A stretch of 64,000 bases of DNA from Solimonas sp036405815 (GTDB lineage: Bacteria; Pseudomonadota; Gammaproteobacteria; Nevskiales; Nevskiaceae). Shown here one piece after another: positions 42,188 through 51,035 of the stretch. How positions within the stretch are numbered: position 1 is the stretch's first letter; every line of letters begins with the position of its first letter. The stretch is taken from positions 1 to 64,000 of the forward strand of contig DASWWX010000063.1 of assembly GCA_036405815.1 (NCBI GenBank). Reading direction: 5' to 3'. The notes beneath the pieces were generated by a model. The model was not told the origin of the DNA. It saw only the letters and a program-made list of their open reading frames with translations, and did not search any database. The translations under genes were made by a program, and so were the position numbers.

Positions 42188-42643
42188 TTGAGTCATCTGC
42201 TGCTACTGAACGGCCCCAACCTGAATCTGCTGGGGACCCGCGAGCCCGAGGTCTACGGCCGCCAGACACTGGCCGACATCGAGCGCGAGCTGCAGGACGA
42301 CGCACAGCGCCTGGGCCACCAGCTGGCCAGCTTCCAGAGCAATCACGAAGGTGCGCTGGTGGACCGCGTACAGCAGGCGCGCGGTGAAGGCATCGACTTC
42401 ATCCTGCTGAACCCGGGCGCCTACACCCACACCAGCGTCGCGCTGCGCGATGCGCTGCTGGGCGTGGCGATCCCGTTCATCGAGGTGCACCTGTCCAACG
42501 TGCACGCGCGAGAGGCGTTCCGCCAGCACTCGTACTTCTCCGACATCGCGACCGGCGTCATCGTCGGTTGCGGCGCGCTGGGCTACCGCCTGGCGCTGCA
42601 GGCCGCCGACGCGCGGCTCAAGCAATCCCCCAACAAGACCTGA
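42188..42643 (+). CDS. aroQ: Type II 3-dehydroquinate dehydratase
   Basis: AroQ catalyses the third step of the shikimate pathway. The 151-residue product shows the full type II pattern: LLLNGPNLNLLGTREPEVYG with the catalytic tyrosine, FQSNHEGALVDRVQ near 48, LNPGAYTHTSVALRDAL near 74, and EVHLSNVHAREAFRQHSYFS near 98 with the active-site histidine. The start is a TTG that gives MSHLLLLNG, exactly where the family begins; no ATG is available. It leads the aroQ-accB-accC unit common in gammaproteobacteria, with 22 bp to accB. Confidence 0.96.
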   Translation: MSHLLLLNGPNLNLLGTREPEVYGRQTLADIERELQDDAQRLGHQLASFQSNHEGALVDRVQQARGEGIDFILLNPGAYTHTSVALRDALLGVAIPFIEVHLSNVHAREAFRQHSYFSDIATGVIVGCGALGYRLALQAADARLKQSPNKT

Positions 42644-42665
42644 TCGCTTCCCCGGGAGGGATGGC

Positions 42666-43142
42666 ATGGATCTGCGCAAGATCAAGACGTTGATCGACCT
42701 CGTCGAACAATCCGGCATCTCCGAGCTGGAGGTCCGCGAGGGCGAGGAGTCGGTCCGCATCAGCCGTCAGGGACCGGCGGCACCGGTGCAATACATTGCC
42801 GCCGCGCCGACCGCACCGGTGGCCGCGGCGCAGCCGATGGCACCCGTTGCCGCACCTGCCGCTGCTGCGCCCGTCGCGGCGGCCTCCAGCGCGCCGAAGC
42901 CGGACAACCGCCACATCGTCAAGGCGCCGATGGTCGGCACCTTCTACCGCTCGCCGTCCCCCGGCGCCAAGTCCTTCGTCGAGGTCGGGCAGACGGTCAA
43001 GGCCGGCCAGGTGCTGTGCATCATCGAGGCGATGAAGATGCTCAACCAGATCGAGTCCGACAAGGCCGGTGTCGTCGTGGAAATCTTCGCCGAGAACGAA
43101 AAGCCGGTGGAGTACGACCAGCCGCTGTTCGCCATCGAGTGA
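42666..43142 (+). CDS. accB: Acetyl-CoA carboxylase biotin carboxyl carrier protein
   Basis: AccB carries the biotin that shuttles carboxyl groups from AccC to AccA/AccD in fatty-acid synthesis. The 158-residue product has an N-terminal helical dimerisation region (MDLRKIKTLIDLVEQSG), an Ala/Pro-rich linker (about 38-78) and the biotinyl domain with the modified lysine at residue 124 in EAMKM. The thumb motif before it (MVGTFYRSPSPGAKSFVEVG) is present. GGGAGGG lies upstream of the ATG with 5 nt spacing. It sits between aroQ and accC, so one operon is likely. Confidence 0.97.
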   Translation: MDLRKIKTLIDLVEQSGISELEVREGEESVRISRQGPAAPVQYIAAAPTAPVAAAQPMAPVAAPAAAAPVAAASSAPKPDNRHIVKAPMVGTFYRSPSPGAKSFVEVGQTVKAGQVLCIIEAMKMLNQIESDKAGVVVEIFAENEKPVEYDQPLFAIE

Positions 43143-43223
43143 TCGCGCCATGGCGAACTCGACAGCGGCCCGCCATCGAGTGATGACGCCCGCGACGCTC
43201 TCCGCTCCGAACGGCCCGGCCGC

Positions 43224-44585
43224 ATGAAAGAGATCAAGAAAATCCTGATCGCCAATCGCGGCGAGATCGCGCTGCGCATCCTGCGCTGCTGCCGCGAACT
43301 GGGCATCAAGACCGTGGCCGTCTATTCGACCGCCGATCGCGAGCAGAAGCATGTCGCGCTCGCCGACGAGGCGGTCTGCATCGGCCCGCCGCAGGCCGGC
43401 CGCAGCTATCTGAACATGGCCGCGATCATCGCCGCCGCGGAAGTCACGCAGGCCGATGCGGTGCATCCCGGCTATGGCTTCCTGTCCGAGAACGCGGATT
43501 TCGCCGAATCGGTGGAGAAGTCCGGCTTCATCTTCATCGGCCCCAAGCCGGAGACGATCCGGCTGATGGGCAGCAAGACCAACGCCAAGGCCGAGATGAT
43601 CGCGGCCGGCGTGCCCTGCGTGCCCGGTTCCGATGGCGTGCTGCCCGAGGACGAGGCCGCGTGCCTGGCCATTGCCGAGGACGTCGGCTACCCGGTACTG
43701 ATCAAGGCCGCCTCCGGTGGCGGCGGTCGCGGCATGCAGGTGGTGCGCAAGCCGGACGAACTGCTCAACAAGATCCAGGTCGCCCGCACGGAAGCGCTGA
43801 ACGCGTTCAAGGACGAGTCGGTGTTCCTGGAGAAGTACCTGGAAACGCCGCGTCACATCGAGTTCCAGGTGCTGTCCGACGGCCAGGGCCACGCGATCCA
43901 CCTCGGCGAGCGCGACTGCTCGATGCAGCGCCGCAACCAGAAGGTCGTGGAGGAATCGCCCGCGCCCGGGATCACGCCGGAACAGCGCGAGCAGATCGGC
44001 GCATTGTGCGTCGCCGCCTGCCTGCGCATCGGCTACCGCGGCGCCGGCACCTTCGAGTTCCTGTATGAAAACGGGCAGTTCTACTTCATCGAGATGAACA
44101 CCCGCATCCAGGTCGAGCACCCGGTCACCGAGATGGTCACCGGCGTCGACCTGATCAAGGAAATGATCCGCATCGCCGACGGCAAGCCGCTGAAGAAGAA
44201 GCAGGCCAACATCCGCCTGCGCGGCCACGCCATCGAATGCCGCATCAACGCCGAGCACCCACGCACCTTCGTGCCCTCGCCCGGCGAGCTGAAGAAGTAC
44301 CACGCGCCGGGCGGCCCCGGCATCCGGCTCGACTCGCACTGCTACGCCGGCTACCGGGTGCCCCCGCATTACGATTCGATGATCGGCAAACTGATCGCCT
44401 ACGGCTCCGACCGCAAGACCGCGATCGCGCGCATGCGCCAGGCGCTGGCCGAGATGGTCATCGAAGGCATCCATAGCAACATCGACCTGCAGCGCCGCAT
44501 CATGGCCGACGAGGTGTTCCGCGAAGGCACGCATCACATCCATTACCTGGAGAAGATGCTGGCGGAATGGGCACGGACGGACTGA
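43224..44585 (+). CDS. accC: Acetyl-CoA carboxylase biotin carboxylase subunit
   Basis: AccC carboxylates biotin on AccB using bicarbonate and ATP. The 453-residue product is a standard biotin carboxylase: KKILIANRGEIALRILR at the N-terminus, the ATP-grasp glycine loop KAASGGGGRGMQVV near 160, ERDCSMQRRNQKVVEE-type segment near 230 (ERDCSMQRRNQKV), and the catalytic EMNTRIQVEHPVTE near 290. The length matches E. coli (449). It follows accB after 81 bp. In many relatives prmA comes next, but here an MscS-like gene follows. Confidence 0.98.
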   Translation: MKEIKKILIANRGEIALRILRCCRELGIKTVAVYSTADREQKHVALADEAVCIGPPQAGRSYLNMAAIIAAAEVTQADAVHPGYGFLSENADFAESVEKSGFIFIGPKPETIRLMGSKTNAKAEMIAAGVPCVPGSDGVLPEDEAACLAIAEDVGYPVLIKAASGGGGRGMQVVRKPDELLNKIQVARTEALNAFKDESVFLEKYLETPRHIEFQVLSDGQGHAIHLGERDCSMQRRNQKVVEESPAPGITPEQREQIGALCVAACLRIGYRGAGTFEFLYENGQFYFIEMNTRIQVEHPVTEMVTGVDLIKEMIRIADGKPLKKKQANIRLRGHAIECRINAEHPRTFVPSPGELKKYHAPGGPGIRLDSHCYAGYRVPPHYDSMIGKLIAYGSDRKTAIARMRQALAEMVIEGIHSNIDLQRRIMADEVFREGTHHIHYLEKMLAEWARTD

Positions 44586-44612
44586 GGTCCCCGTGACGAT
44601 GGGGGCCACGCG

Positions 44613-45155
44613 ATGAAGGCGTTCCTGCCGACCTGGGCCCAGGAGTGGCTGGACCTCATCGTGCTGGCGGCGCAATCCCTCCTGATCCTGGCGGCGGCCT
44701 GGCTGCTGATGCGCCTGGTGCGCCGGCTGATCCAGCGAATGTGCGTGCGCTATCGCCTGCCGCCGGAACTGGCGATCGGCGCGCGACGCACGAGCGCGGT
44801 CCTGATCTACTTCGCCGCGCTGCTGCTGATCCTGGAGCGCCTCGGCGTCTCCGGCGCCGTGCTGTGGACCGCGTTTACCGGCTTTGCCGCGGTCGCCGCC
44901 GTCGCGTTCTTCGCGGTGTGGAGCGTGCTGTCCAACATCTTCTGCACGCTGCTGATCCTCACCACCCAGCCGTTCGGCCTCTACGATGAGATCGAGCTGC
45001 TGGAAAGCGGCGACAAGCCGGGCATCCGCGGTCGCGTGGTCGACATCAACCTGATCCACACCACGCTGGAAGAAACCCGCGAGGACCAGGCCCCGACCGT
45101 GCTGAAGATTCCCAACAGCCTGTTCTTCCAGCGCATTACGCGCCGCTGGCGTTAG
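44613..45155 (+). CDS. Short MscS-like mechanosensitive channel protein
   Basis: The 180-residue product has two or three transmembrane helices (LIVLAAQSLLILAAAWLLM, TSAVLIYFAALLLILERLG, FTGFAAVAAVAFFAVWSVL); the last one is the glycine/alanine-rich pore helix of MscS. The beta domain follows (DEIELLESGDKPGIRGRVVD and VLKIPNSLFFQRIT). The chain ends right after this domain, so the large C-terminal vestibule of E. coli MscS (286 residues) is absent. Small MscS relatives of this kind exist, so it may be functional; a truncation is the alternative. It starts 27 bp after accC and probably shares its transcript. Confidence 0.8.
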   Translation: MKAFLPTWAQEWLDLIVLAAQSLLILAAAWLLMRLVRRLIQRMCVRYRLPPELAIGARRTSAVLIYFAALLLILERLGVSGAVLWTAFTGFAAVAAVAFFAVWSVLSNIFCTLLILTTQPFGLYDEIELLESGDKPGIRGRVVDINLIHTTLEETREDQAPTVLKIPNSLFFQRITRRWR

Positions 45156-45313
45156 CGGAAACACCCCGCCGCGGCCCGAGCCGGACTGGGCGCAGCGCAG
45201 CCGCGACAGTGGCGGCAGGGCAATAGGCACCCGGCCAGCCGCGCCGGATAATTCCGCATGATCAAGCCGGTTTCTTCGTGCCGGCCCCGGTTTTCCACCT
45301 GCAGGAGAGCGTC

Positions 45314-46600
45314 ATGAAGCCTTACGGTCGCAAGGTCGCCATCATCGGCGGCGCGCGCATCCCCTTCGCCCGGTCCAACACCGCCTACGCCACCAAGTCC
45401 AACCAGGACATGCTGACGGCTGCGATCAAGGGCGTGGTCGACAAGTACCAGCTGCACGGCGAGCGCATCGGCGAAGTCCAGGCCGGCGCGGTGCTGAAGC
45501 ACTCGCGCGACTTCAACCTGACGCGCGAGTCCGTGCTGTCCTCGGGACTGGCGCCGGAAACGGCCGCTGCCGACGTGCAGATGGCCTGCGGTACCGGCCT
45601 GCAGGCGGCGATCAACGTCGCCAACAAAATCGCGCTGGGCCAGATCGAATCCGGCATCGCCGGCGGCGTCGACACGACGTCGGATGCGCCGATCGCGGTC
45701 GGCGAGAAGCTGCGCAAGATCCTGCTCGAGGTGAACCGAGCCAAGACCGGCGGCCAGCGCTTCGCCGCGCTCGCCAAGTTCCGGCCGTCGATGCTGGCGC
45801 CGGCGATTCCGACCAACGGCGAGCCGCGCACGCGCAAGAGCATGGGCCAGCACTGCGAGGACATGGCCAAGGAATGGAAGATCGCGCGCGCCGACCAGGA
45901 TCAGCTCGCGTTCGAATCGCACATGAAGGCCGCCGCCGCCTACGACGCCGGCTTCCACGCCGACCTGCTGGTGCCGTTCGCCGGCCTGGAGCGCGACAAT
46001 AACCTGCGCCCGGACATCTCGCTGGAGAAGATCGCGACGCTCGGCCCGGCCTTCGACCGCAAGTCCGGCCAGGGCACGCTGACCGCCGCCAATTCCACGC
46101 CGCTGACCGATGGCGCCTCGGCGGTGCTGCTGGCCTCGGAAGACTGGGCCAAGGCGCACGGCTTCAAGCCGCTGGCGTATCTGACGCACATGGAAACCTC
46201 GGCCGTGGATTTCGCCGGCCCGAAGAAAGAAGGCCTGCTGATGGCGCCGGCCTACGCCGTGCCGCGCATGCTGGCGCGCGCCGGCATCAAGCTGCAGGAC
46301 TTCGACTTCTACGAGATCCACGAAGCCTTCGCGGCGCAGGTGCTGTGCACGCTCAAGGCCTGGGAAGACCCGCGCTACTGTAAGGAACGCCTCGGTCTCG
46401 ACGCGCCGCTGGGCTCGATCGACCGCAGCAAGATGAACATCAAGGGCGGCAGCCTGGCGATGGGTCATCCGTTCGCCGCCACCGGCGGTCGCATCCTCGC
46501 CAACCTCGCCAAGATCATCGACGAGGCCGGCGGCGGTCGCGGCCTGATTTCGATCTGCGCGGCCGGCGGCCAGGGCGTGGTCGCGATCGTCGAACGCTAA
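45314..46600 (+). CDS. Acetyl-CoA C-acyltransferase (thiolase, FadI-like)
   Basis: Thiolases cleave 3-ketoacyl-CoA in beta-oxidation or condense acetyl-CoA. The 428-residue product has the nucleophile Cys92 in MACGTGLQAA, the histidine in EIHEAFAAQ near 337 and the second cysteine in SICAAGGQG near the C-terminus, plus GGSLAMGHPFAATGGR. It aligns by eye best with FadI-type thiolases (RTKSMGQHCEDMAKEW-like RKSMGQHCEDMAKEW region). No fadJ is adjacent, so degradation versus biosynthetic use is open. AGGAG lies 5 nt before the ATG; an open frame 12 codons upstream is not conserved. A strong terminator follows. Confidence 0.93.
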   Translation: MKPYGRKVAIIGGARIPFARSNTAYATKSNQDMLTAAIKGVVDKYQLHGERIGEVQAGAVLKHSRDFNLTRESVLSSGLAPETAAADVQMACGTGLQAAINVANKIALGQIESGIAGGVDTTSDAPIAVGEKLRKILLEVNRAKTGGQRFAALAKFRPSMLAPAIPTNGEPRTRKSMGQHCEDMAKEWKIARADQDQLAFESHMKAAAAYDAGFHADLLVPFAGLERDNNLRPDISLEKIATLGPAFDRKSGQGTLTAANSTPLTDGASAVLLASEDWAKAHGFKPLAYLTHMETSAVDFAGPKKEGLLMAPAYAVPRMLARAGIKLQDFDFYEIHEAFAAQVLCTLKAWEDPRYCKERLGLDAPLGSIDRSKMNIKGGSLAMGHPFAATGGRILANLAKIIDEAGGGRGLISICAAGGQGVVAIVER

Positions 46601-46621
46601 GCACGCATCGGCAGCACATAC

Positions 46622-46647
46622 AAAGCCCGGCTTCGGCCGGGCTTTTT
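46622..46647 (+). terminator. Rho-independent terminator after the thiolase gene
   Basis: The stem AAAGCCCGGC / GCCGGGCTTT with a TTCG tetraloop is followed by TTTTT-rich sequence, 21 bp after the stop codon. Confidence 0.93.
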
Positions 46648-46731
46648 CTTGGCGAACCGGCACTGAGAAAGTTCCCGCTCTGGTCACGCGGGTCGATTCG
46701 GCATAATCGGCCCACATTTGGAGGGGAACTC

Positions 46732-48150
46732 ATGAACCTGTTTCGCACCAAGCCGGTCGGCAACGACTCGGGCAGCGGTCTCAAGCGCGAACTCACCGCG
46801 TTCGATCTGATGATGCTCGGGGTCGGCGCGATCATCGGCGCCGGCATCTTCGTACTGACCGGTATTTCCGCGGCCACGCAAGCCGGTCCTGCCGTGGTGC
46901 TCTCCTTCGTCGTCGCCGGCATCGCCTGCGCTTGCGCCGCATTGTCGTACGCCGAGCTGGCCTCGTCGGTGGGTGGTTGCGGCAGCGCCTACGGCTATGG
47001 CTACGCGGGTCTCGGTGAATTCCCGGGCTGGATCATCGGCTGGATGCTGCTCGCGGAGTACGCAATCGCGGTCGCGGCGGTCGCGGTCGGCTGGTCGGGT
47101 TATTTCAACAACGGGCTGCAGGCGGTCGGCCTCCATCTGCCGCCGTACCTGCTGACCGGACCACTGGATGCCCAGGCGCCGGGGCTGATCAATCTTCCCG
47201 CCGCGTTACTGCTGGCCTTTCTCGGCGTGTTGATCGCCAGTGGCGCCAAGGTCAGCGCCCGGGTCAATACCGTCATCGTGTTCGTGAAGGTCGCGGCGAT
47301 CCTGCTGTTCATCGCGATCGCCATCCCGCATCTGGACTTCGCCAACTGGAAACCCTTCATCCCGCCGGCGGAAATCGCGGAAGACGGCAGCTCGCGCTTC
47401 GGCGTCATGGGCATTTTTGCGGGTGCCGCGATCGTGTTCTTCGCCTACATCGGCTTCGACGCCGTGTCGACGTCCGCCGAAGAGACCCGCGATCCACAGC
47501 GCGATCTGCCGATGGGCATCATCGGCTCGCTGGTGATCTGCACGGTGCTGTACATCACCGTCTCCGCACTGCTGACCGGCATCGTCAACTATCGTGAACT
47601 GGACGTGCCCTCACCCGTGGCACATGCGCTGCTGCAGACCGGCGAAACCTGGGCCGCCGGCCTGGTCTCGATCGGGGCCATCGCCGGCCTGACCACGGTC
47701 TGCCTGGTGATGTACTTCGCGCTGACGCGGCTGGTATTCGCGATCTGTCGCGACGGCCTGCTGCCGAAGCGGCTGGCCACGGTGAACCCCCGCACCGGCA
47801 CGCCGGTCCGCATCGTCGTTATCGTCGGCTTGGTGATGGTCGGCATGGCCGGTTTCGTGCCGCTCGACAATCTCGCCCGACTGGTCAACATTTCGACGCT
47901 GGCCGCATTTGCTGTCGTCTGTGCCGGCGTGATGGCACTGCGTCGCACCCGCGCCAATCTCGTGCGCCCCTTCAAGGTGCCGCTGTATCCGGCGGTACCA
48001 CTGGTGGGCATCGCCATCTGTCTGTGGCTGATGTTCAACCTGCCGGGGCTGACCTGGATGGCGTTCGGTCTGTGGATGGCGTTGGGCCTGGCGATCTACT
48101 TCCTGTACTCCTATTCGCATAGCGATCTCTCGCGCGCGCCGTCGCCCTGA
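46732..48150 (+). CDS. APC-superfamily amino acid permease (cationic amino acid transporter-like)
   Basis: The 472-residue product is a 12-helix inner-membrane permease. It opens with a cytosolic GLKRELTAFDLMMLGVGAIIGAGIFVLTG segment, whose unwound glycine helix (GVGAIIGAGIFV) is typical of the family. Other family features are FFAYIGFDAVSTSAEET near 240 and RDPQRDLPMGI after it. The pattern fits the CAT/YhdG group, which carries cationic or neutral amino acids; the substrate is unknown. GGAGGGGAA lies before the ATG. The next transporter gene starts 24 bp downstream, so the two are probably cotranscribed. Confidence 0.9.
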   Translation: MNLFRTKPVGNDSGSGLKRELTAFDLMMLGVGAIIGAGIFVLTGISAATQAGPAVVLSFVVAGIACACAALSYAELASSVGGCGSAYGYGYAGLGEFPGWIIGWMLLAEYAIAVAAVAVGWSGYFNNGLQAVGLHLPPYLLTGPLDAQAPGLINLPAALLLAFLGVLIASGAKVSARVNTVIVFVKVAAILLFIAIAIPHLDFANWKPFIPPAEIAEDGSSRFGVMGIFAGAAIVFFAYIGFDAVSTSAEETRDPQRDLPMGIIGSLVICTVLYITVSALLTGIVNYRELDVPSPVAHALLQTGETWAAGLVSIGAIAGLTTVCLVMYFALTRLVFAICRDGLLPKRLATVNPRTGTPVRIVVIVGLVMVGMAGFVPLDNLARLVNISTLAAFAVVCAGVMALRRTRANLVRPFKVPLYPAVPLVGIAICLWLMFNLPGLTWMAFGLWMALGLAIYFLYSYSHSDLSRAPSP

Positions 48151-48174
48151 TTGCGGCCGGATACCGACACGCCG

Positions 48175-49833
48175 ATGGATACCTTCTTCGCCGCGCTGGA
48201 CACCATCAATGCCGTGATGCTGGGCGCGCCGATGCTGATCGCGCTGCTCGGCGTCGGCATCCTGTTCACGTTGTGGAGTCGCTTCGTGCAGTACCGCGCG
48301 TTGACGCATGGCGTGCGCCTGCTGCGCGGCAAGGTTCCCGGCATCAGCGGCGAGGGCAAGGGCGCGTTGACGCACTTCCAGGCGCTGTCGGCCGCGCTGT
48401 CAGCCACGGTGGGTCTGGGCAACATCGGCGGCGTCGCCATCGCCGTCGCCATCGGCGGCCCGGGTGCGGTGTTCTGGATGTGGGTGGTCGGCTTTATCGG
48501 CATGGCGCTCAAGAGCACCGAGGTCACGCTGTCGATGCTCTATCGCGATACCTCCAACCCGGACAATCCGCACGGCGGCACGATGTGGGTCTGCAAGCGC
48601 GGCTTCGCGGAGCTGTCGCCGCGTCTGGCCACCTTCGGCTGGATCGCCGGTGGCGTGTTCGCGGTGGCGCTGGTGCTGTTCGGCATCACCGGCGGCAACA
48701 TGTTCCAGGCCTGGAACGCGGCAGAGATCGCCCGCGCCTACTTCGGCGTACCAGGCTGGCTGTCGGGCACCGTCATGGCGCTGCTGGTCGGCGCCGTGAT
48801 TCTCGGCGGCATCCGGCGCATCGGCCGCATCGCCGGAGTGCTGGTGCCGGTGATGTGCGGGCTCTACGTACTGGCGGCGTTCTTCGTTATCGGCAGCAAT
48901 CTGGAAGCAGTGCCCCAGGTCTTCGCACTGATTTTCAGCAGTGCCTTTGCGCCCGCCGAAGCCGGCGGCGCGTTCGTCGGCGCCAGCCTGGGCACGGCCT
49001 TCATCTTCGGCATGAAGCGCGCGCTGTTCTCTTCCGAATCCGGCATCGGCTCGGCGCCGATTGCACACGCGGCGGTGAAAACGCCGGAGCCGGTCACCGA
49101 GGGCGTGGTCGCCGGACTGGAACCGTTCATCGACACACTGGTGATCTGCACGATGACCGCACTGGTCATCCTGATCAGCGGGGTCTGGAACCGCGGGCCC
49201 ATCGTGCCGCTGGCTACGCCGCCGGCCATCGTCGAAATCGCGCCGCAGCAATGGGCTCCACTGCCGCTGCCGCTGGACGGCGCCCCCGAACTCCGCACCG
49301 GCGATCAGGTCTTCCTGGTCGTCGAAGCGGCAGGCGCTCGCGCCAAGCTGTTCGGCCACGTGCACGACAGCGGCGGCCAGCGCGAGATTCGCTGGCGCCA
49401 GATCGGCGCCACAGCCGCACCGACCTTGGCCGAACCCGGCCTGTTCGCGGACTACCCGGGCTCGACGCTGACCGCCAAGGCCTTCGACGCCACCCAGCCC
49501 GGCCTCGGCCGCTGGATGGTGACGATCGCGGTCTGGCTGTTCGCGATCTCGACCATGATCACCTGGAGCTATTACGGCGAACAGGGCGTGGTCTACCTCC
49601 TAGGTCCCCGCTGGGTCGTACCGTACCGGTTGACGTGGTGCGCGCTGATCCTGATCACCTGCCTGGGCTTCATCCGTACGGACATCGAGCTCGATGCGTT
49701 AAGCACGGTGGCGCTGGGATTCATGCTGGCCGTGAACCTGCCGACGATGGTGCTGCTCGGCCATCGCGCCATGCGCGCCTACCACGACTATTTCGAGCGC
49801 CTGCGGCGCGGCGACATCGGTCGCCGACGCTAA
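48175..49833 (+). CDS. Alanine/glycine:cation symporter (AGCS family) with extra loop
   Basis: AGCS proteins import alanine or glycine with Na+ or H+. The 552-residue product has SALSATVGLGNIGGVAIAVA near 82, LYRDTSNPDNPHGG near 122, and FSSESGIGSAPIAHAAV near 285, all family hallmarks. The length is above the usual 440-500. About 100 residues at 338-444 (NRGPIVPLATPP to SLTAKAF-like STLTAKAFDA) form an unusual insert before the last helices and look beta-rich, possibly SH3-like. I use the ATG giving MDTFFAALD; a TTG 8 codons earlier is possible. It follows the APC permease by 24 bp. Confidence 0.92.
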   Translation: MDTFFAALDTINAVMLGAPMLIALLGVGILFTLWSRFVQYRALTHGVRLLRGKVPGISGEGKGALTHFQALSAALSATVGLGNIGGVAIAVAIGGPGAVFWMWVVGFIGMALKSTEVTLSMLYRDTSNPDNPHGGTMWVCKRGFAELSPRLATFGWIAGGVFAVALVLFGITGGNMFQAWNAAEIARAYFGVPGWLSGTVMALLVGAVILGGIRRIGRIAGVLVPVMCGLYVLAAFFVIGSNLEAVPQVFALIFSSAFAPAEAGGAFVGASLGTAFIFGMKRALFSSESGIGSAPIAHAAVKTPEPVTEGVVAGLEPFIDTLVICTMTALVILISGVWNRGPIVPLATPPAIVEIAPQQWAPLPLPLDGAPELRTGDQVFLVVEAAGARAKLFGHVHDSGGQREIRWRQIGATAAPTLAEPGLFADYPGSTLTAKAFDATQPGLGRWMVTIAVWLFAISTMITWSYYGEQGVVYLLGPRWVVPYRLTWCALILITCLGFIRTDIELDALSTVALGFMLAVNLPTMVLLGHRAMRAYHDYFERLRRGDIGRRR

Positions 49834-49894
49834 GTCCGTCGCACGCATGCCGCGCCGTGCGGCGACGTGATGGCTGCCATTACACTCCGCCGCG

Positions 49895-50962
49895 ATGAAC
49901 ACCTCCACTCCAAGCCATCGCTTCGCCGCGCGCAGCGGCGTACTGCTCGTCAACCTCGGCACGCCCGACGCACCGACGCCGTCTGCAATCCGTCGCTACC
50001 TGCGCGAGTTCCTTAGCGACCCACGCGTCGTCGAAATCCCGCGCGCACTCTGGTGGCCGATCCTTTACGGATTCGTGCTGCCGCTGCGGCCGCGCCGCCT
50101 CGCCCACGCCTACGCCAGCATCTGGACCGAGCAAGGTTCACCGCTGCTGGCGATCGGCCGCGAGCAGACCGCCGCACTGCAGGCCGCGCTGGGCGCGGAC
50201 ATACCGGTGGCGCTGGGCATGCGCTACGGCACGCCGTCGATCGCGCAGGCGCTCGACGAACTCGCGCAGCGCGGCGCACGGCGCCTGCTGATCCTGCCGC
50301 TGTATCCGCAGTACTCGGCAACGACGACCGCCACGGTGTTCGAGGCCGTGTTCGATCACCTGCGGCGCCAGCGCTGGATGCCCGAACTGCGCCTGATCAA
50401 CAGCTATCACGACGACGACGCCTACATCGCTGCGCTGGCCGGCTCGGTGCGCGAACACTGGGCGCAGCACGGACGCGGCGATCATCTGCTGATGTCGTTC
50501 CACTCCATTCCGCTGCGCTGCCTGGAACGCGGCGATCCCTATTACTGCTTCAGCCACAAGACCGCGCGTCTGACCGCGGCGGCACTGGGCCTCGACGATT
50601 CGCAGTGGAGCCTCAGCTTCCAGTCGCGGGTGGGTCGCGCACAGTGGCTGTCGCCCTACACCGATGTCGCGATCGAACGCCTGGCGCGCAGCGGCACACG
50701 GCGCCTGGACGTGATCTGCCCCGGCTTCGCCGCCGACTGCCTGGAGACACTGGAGGAAGTGGCGCTGCGCTATGGCGAACAGTTCCGCGCCGCCGGTGGC
50801 GAAGCGCTGCGCTACATCCCGGCGCTGAATGCGCGCCCGACGCACATCAACGCGCTAGCGGCACTGGCGCGACGCCATCTCGCCGGCTGGCCAGAAACCG
50901 CTTCCGCTCCTGTGGACGAAGCGCTGGTCCAGCGCGCGCAGGCGCAACTGCAGGCAAGCTGA
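49895..50962 (+). CDS. hemH: Ferrochelatase
   Basis: Ferrochelatase inserts Fe2+ into protoporphyrin IX, the last step of haem synthesis, at the cytoplasmic side of the membrane. The 355-residue product has GVLLVNLGTPDAPTPSAIRR at the N-terminus, LPLYPQYSATTTATVFEAV near 131, the active-site histidine in LLMSFHSIPLRCL near 203, the QSRVGRAQWLSPYT motif near 243 and the glutamate in CLETLEEV near 284. The length is normal. It is 61 bp downstream of the AGCS gene and may have its own promoter. A GC-rich hairpin follows. Confidence 0.97.
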   Translation: MNTSTPSHRFAARSGVLLVNLGTPDAPTPSAIRRYLREFLSDPRVVEIPRALWWPILYGFVLPLRPRRLAHAYASIWTEQGSPLLAIGREQTAALQAALGADIPVALGMRYGTPSIAQALDELAQRGARRLLILPLYPQYSATTTATVFEAVFDHLRRQRWMPELRLINSYHDDDAYIAALAGSVREHWAQHGRGDHLLMSFHSIPLRCLERGDPYYCFSHKTARLTAAALGLDDSQWSLSFQSRVGRAQWLSPYTDVAIERLARSGTRRLDVICPGFAADCLETLEEVALRYGEQFRAAGGEALRYIPALNARPTHINALAALARRHLAGWPETASAPVDEALVQRAQAQLQAS

Positions 50963-50966
50963 AAAG

Positions 50967-50991
50967 CACGACGCCCGCGGCGGGCGTCGTG
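50967..50991. terminator. GC-rich hairpin after hemH, possible terminator
   Basis: A perfect 10-bp stem (CACGACGCCC / GGGCGTCGTG) with a 5-nt loop begins 4 bp after the hemH stop, between convergent hemH and ompA-like genes. It has no U-tract on the plus strand and a short one on the minus strand. Confidence 0.5.
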
Positions 50992-51035
50992 ACGCGGTCG
51001 TGACCTTCTGATTCGGCGCGCTTACGTCGACGCGC

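Noticed and set aside
42618..45230. An 870-codon open frame on the minus strand across accB, accC and the MscS-like gene
   Set aside because: It is antisense to clearly conserved acc genes; high GC at third positions keeps stops rare, and the translation is His/Arg/Gln-rich without any known fold.
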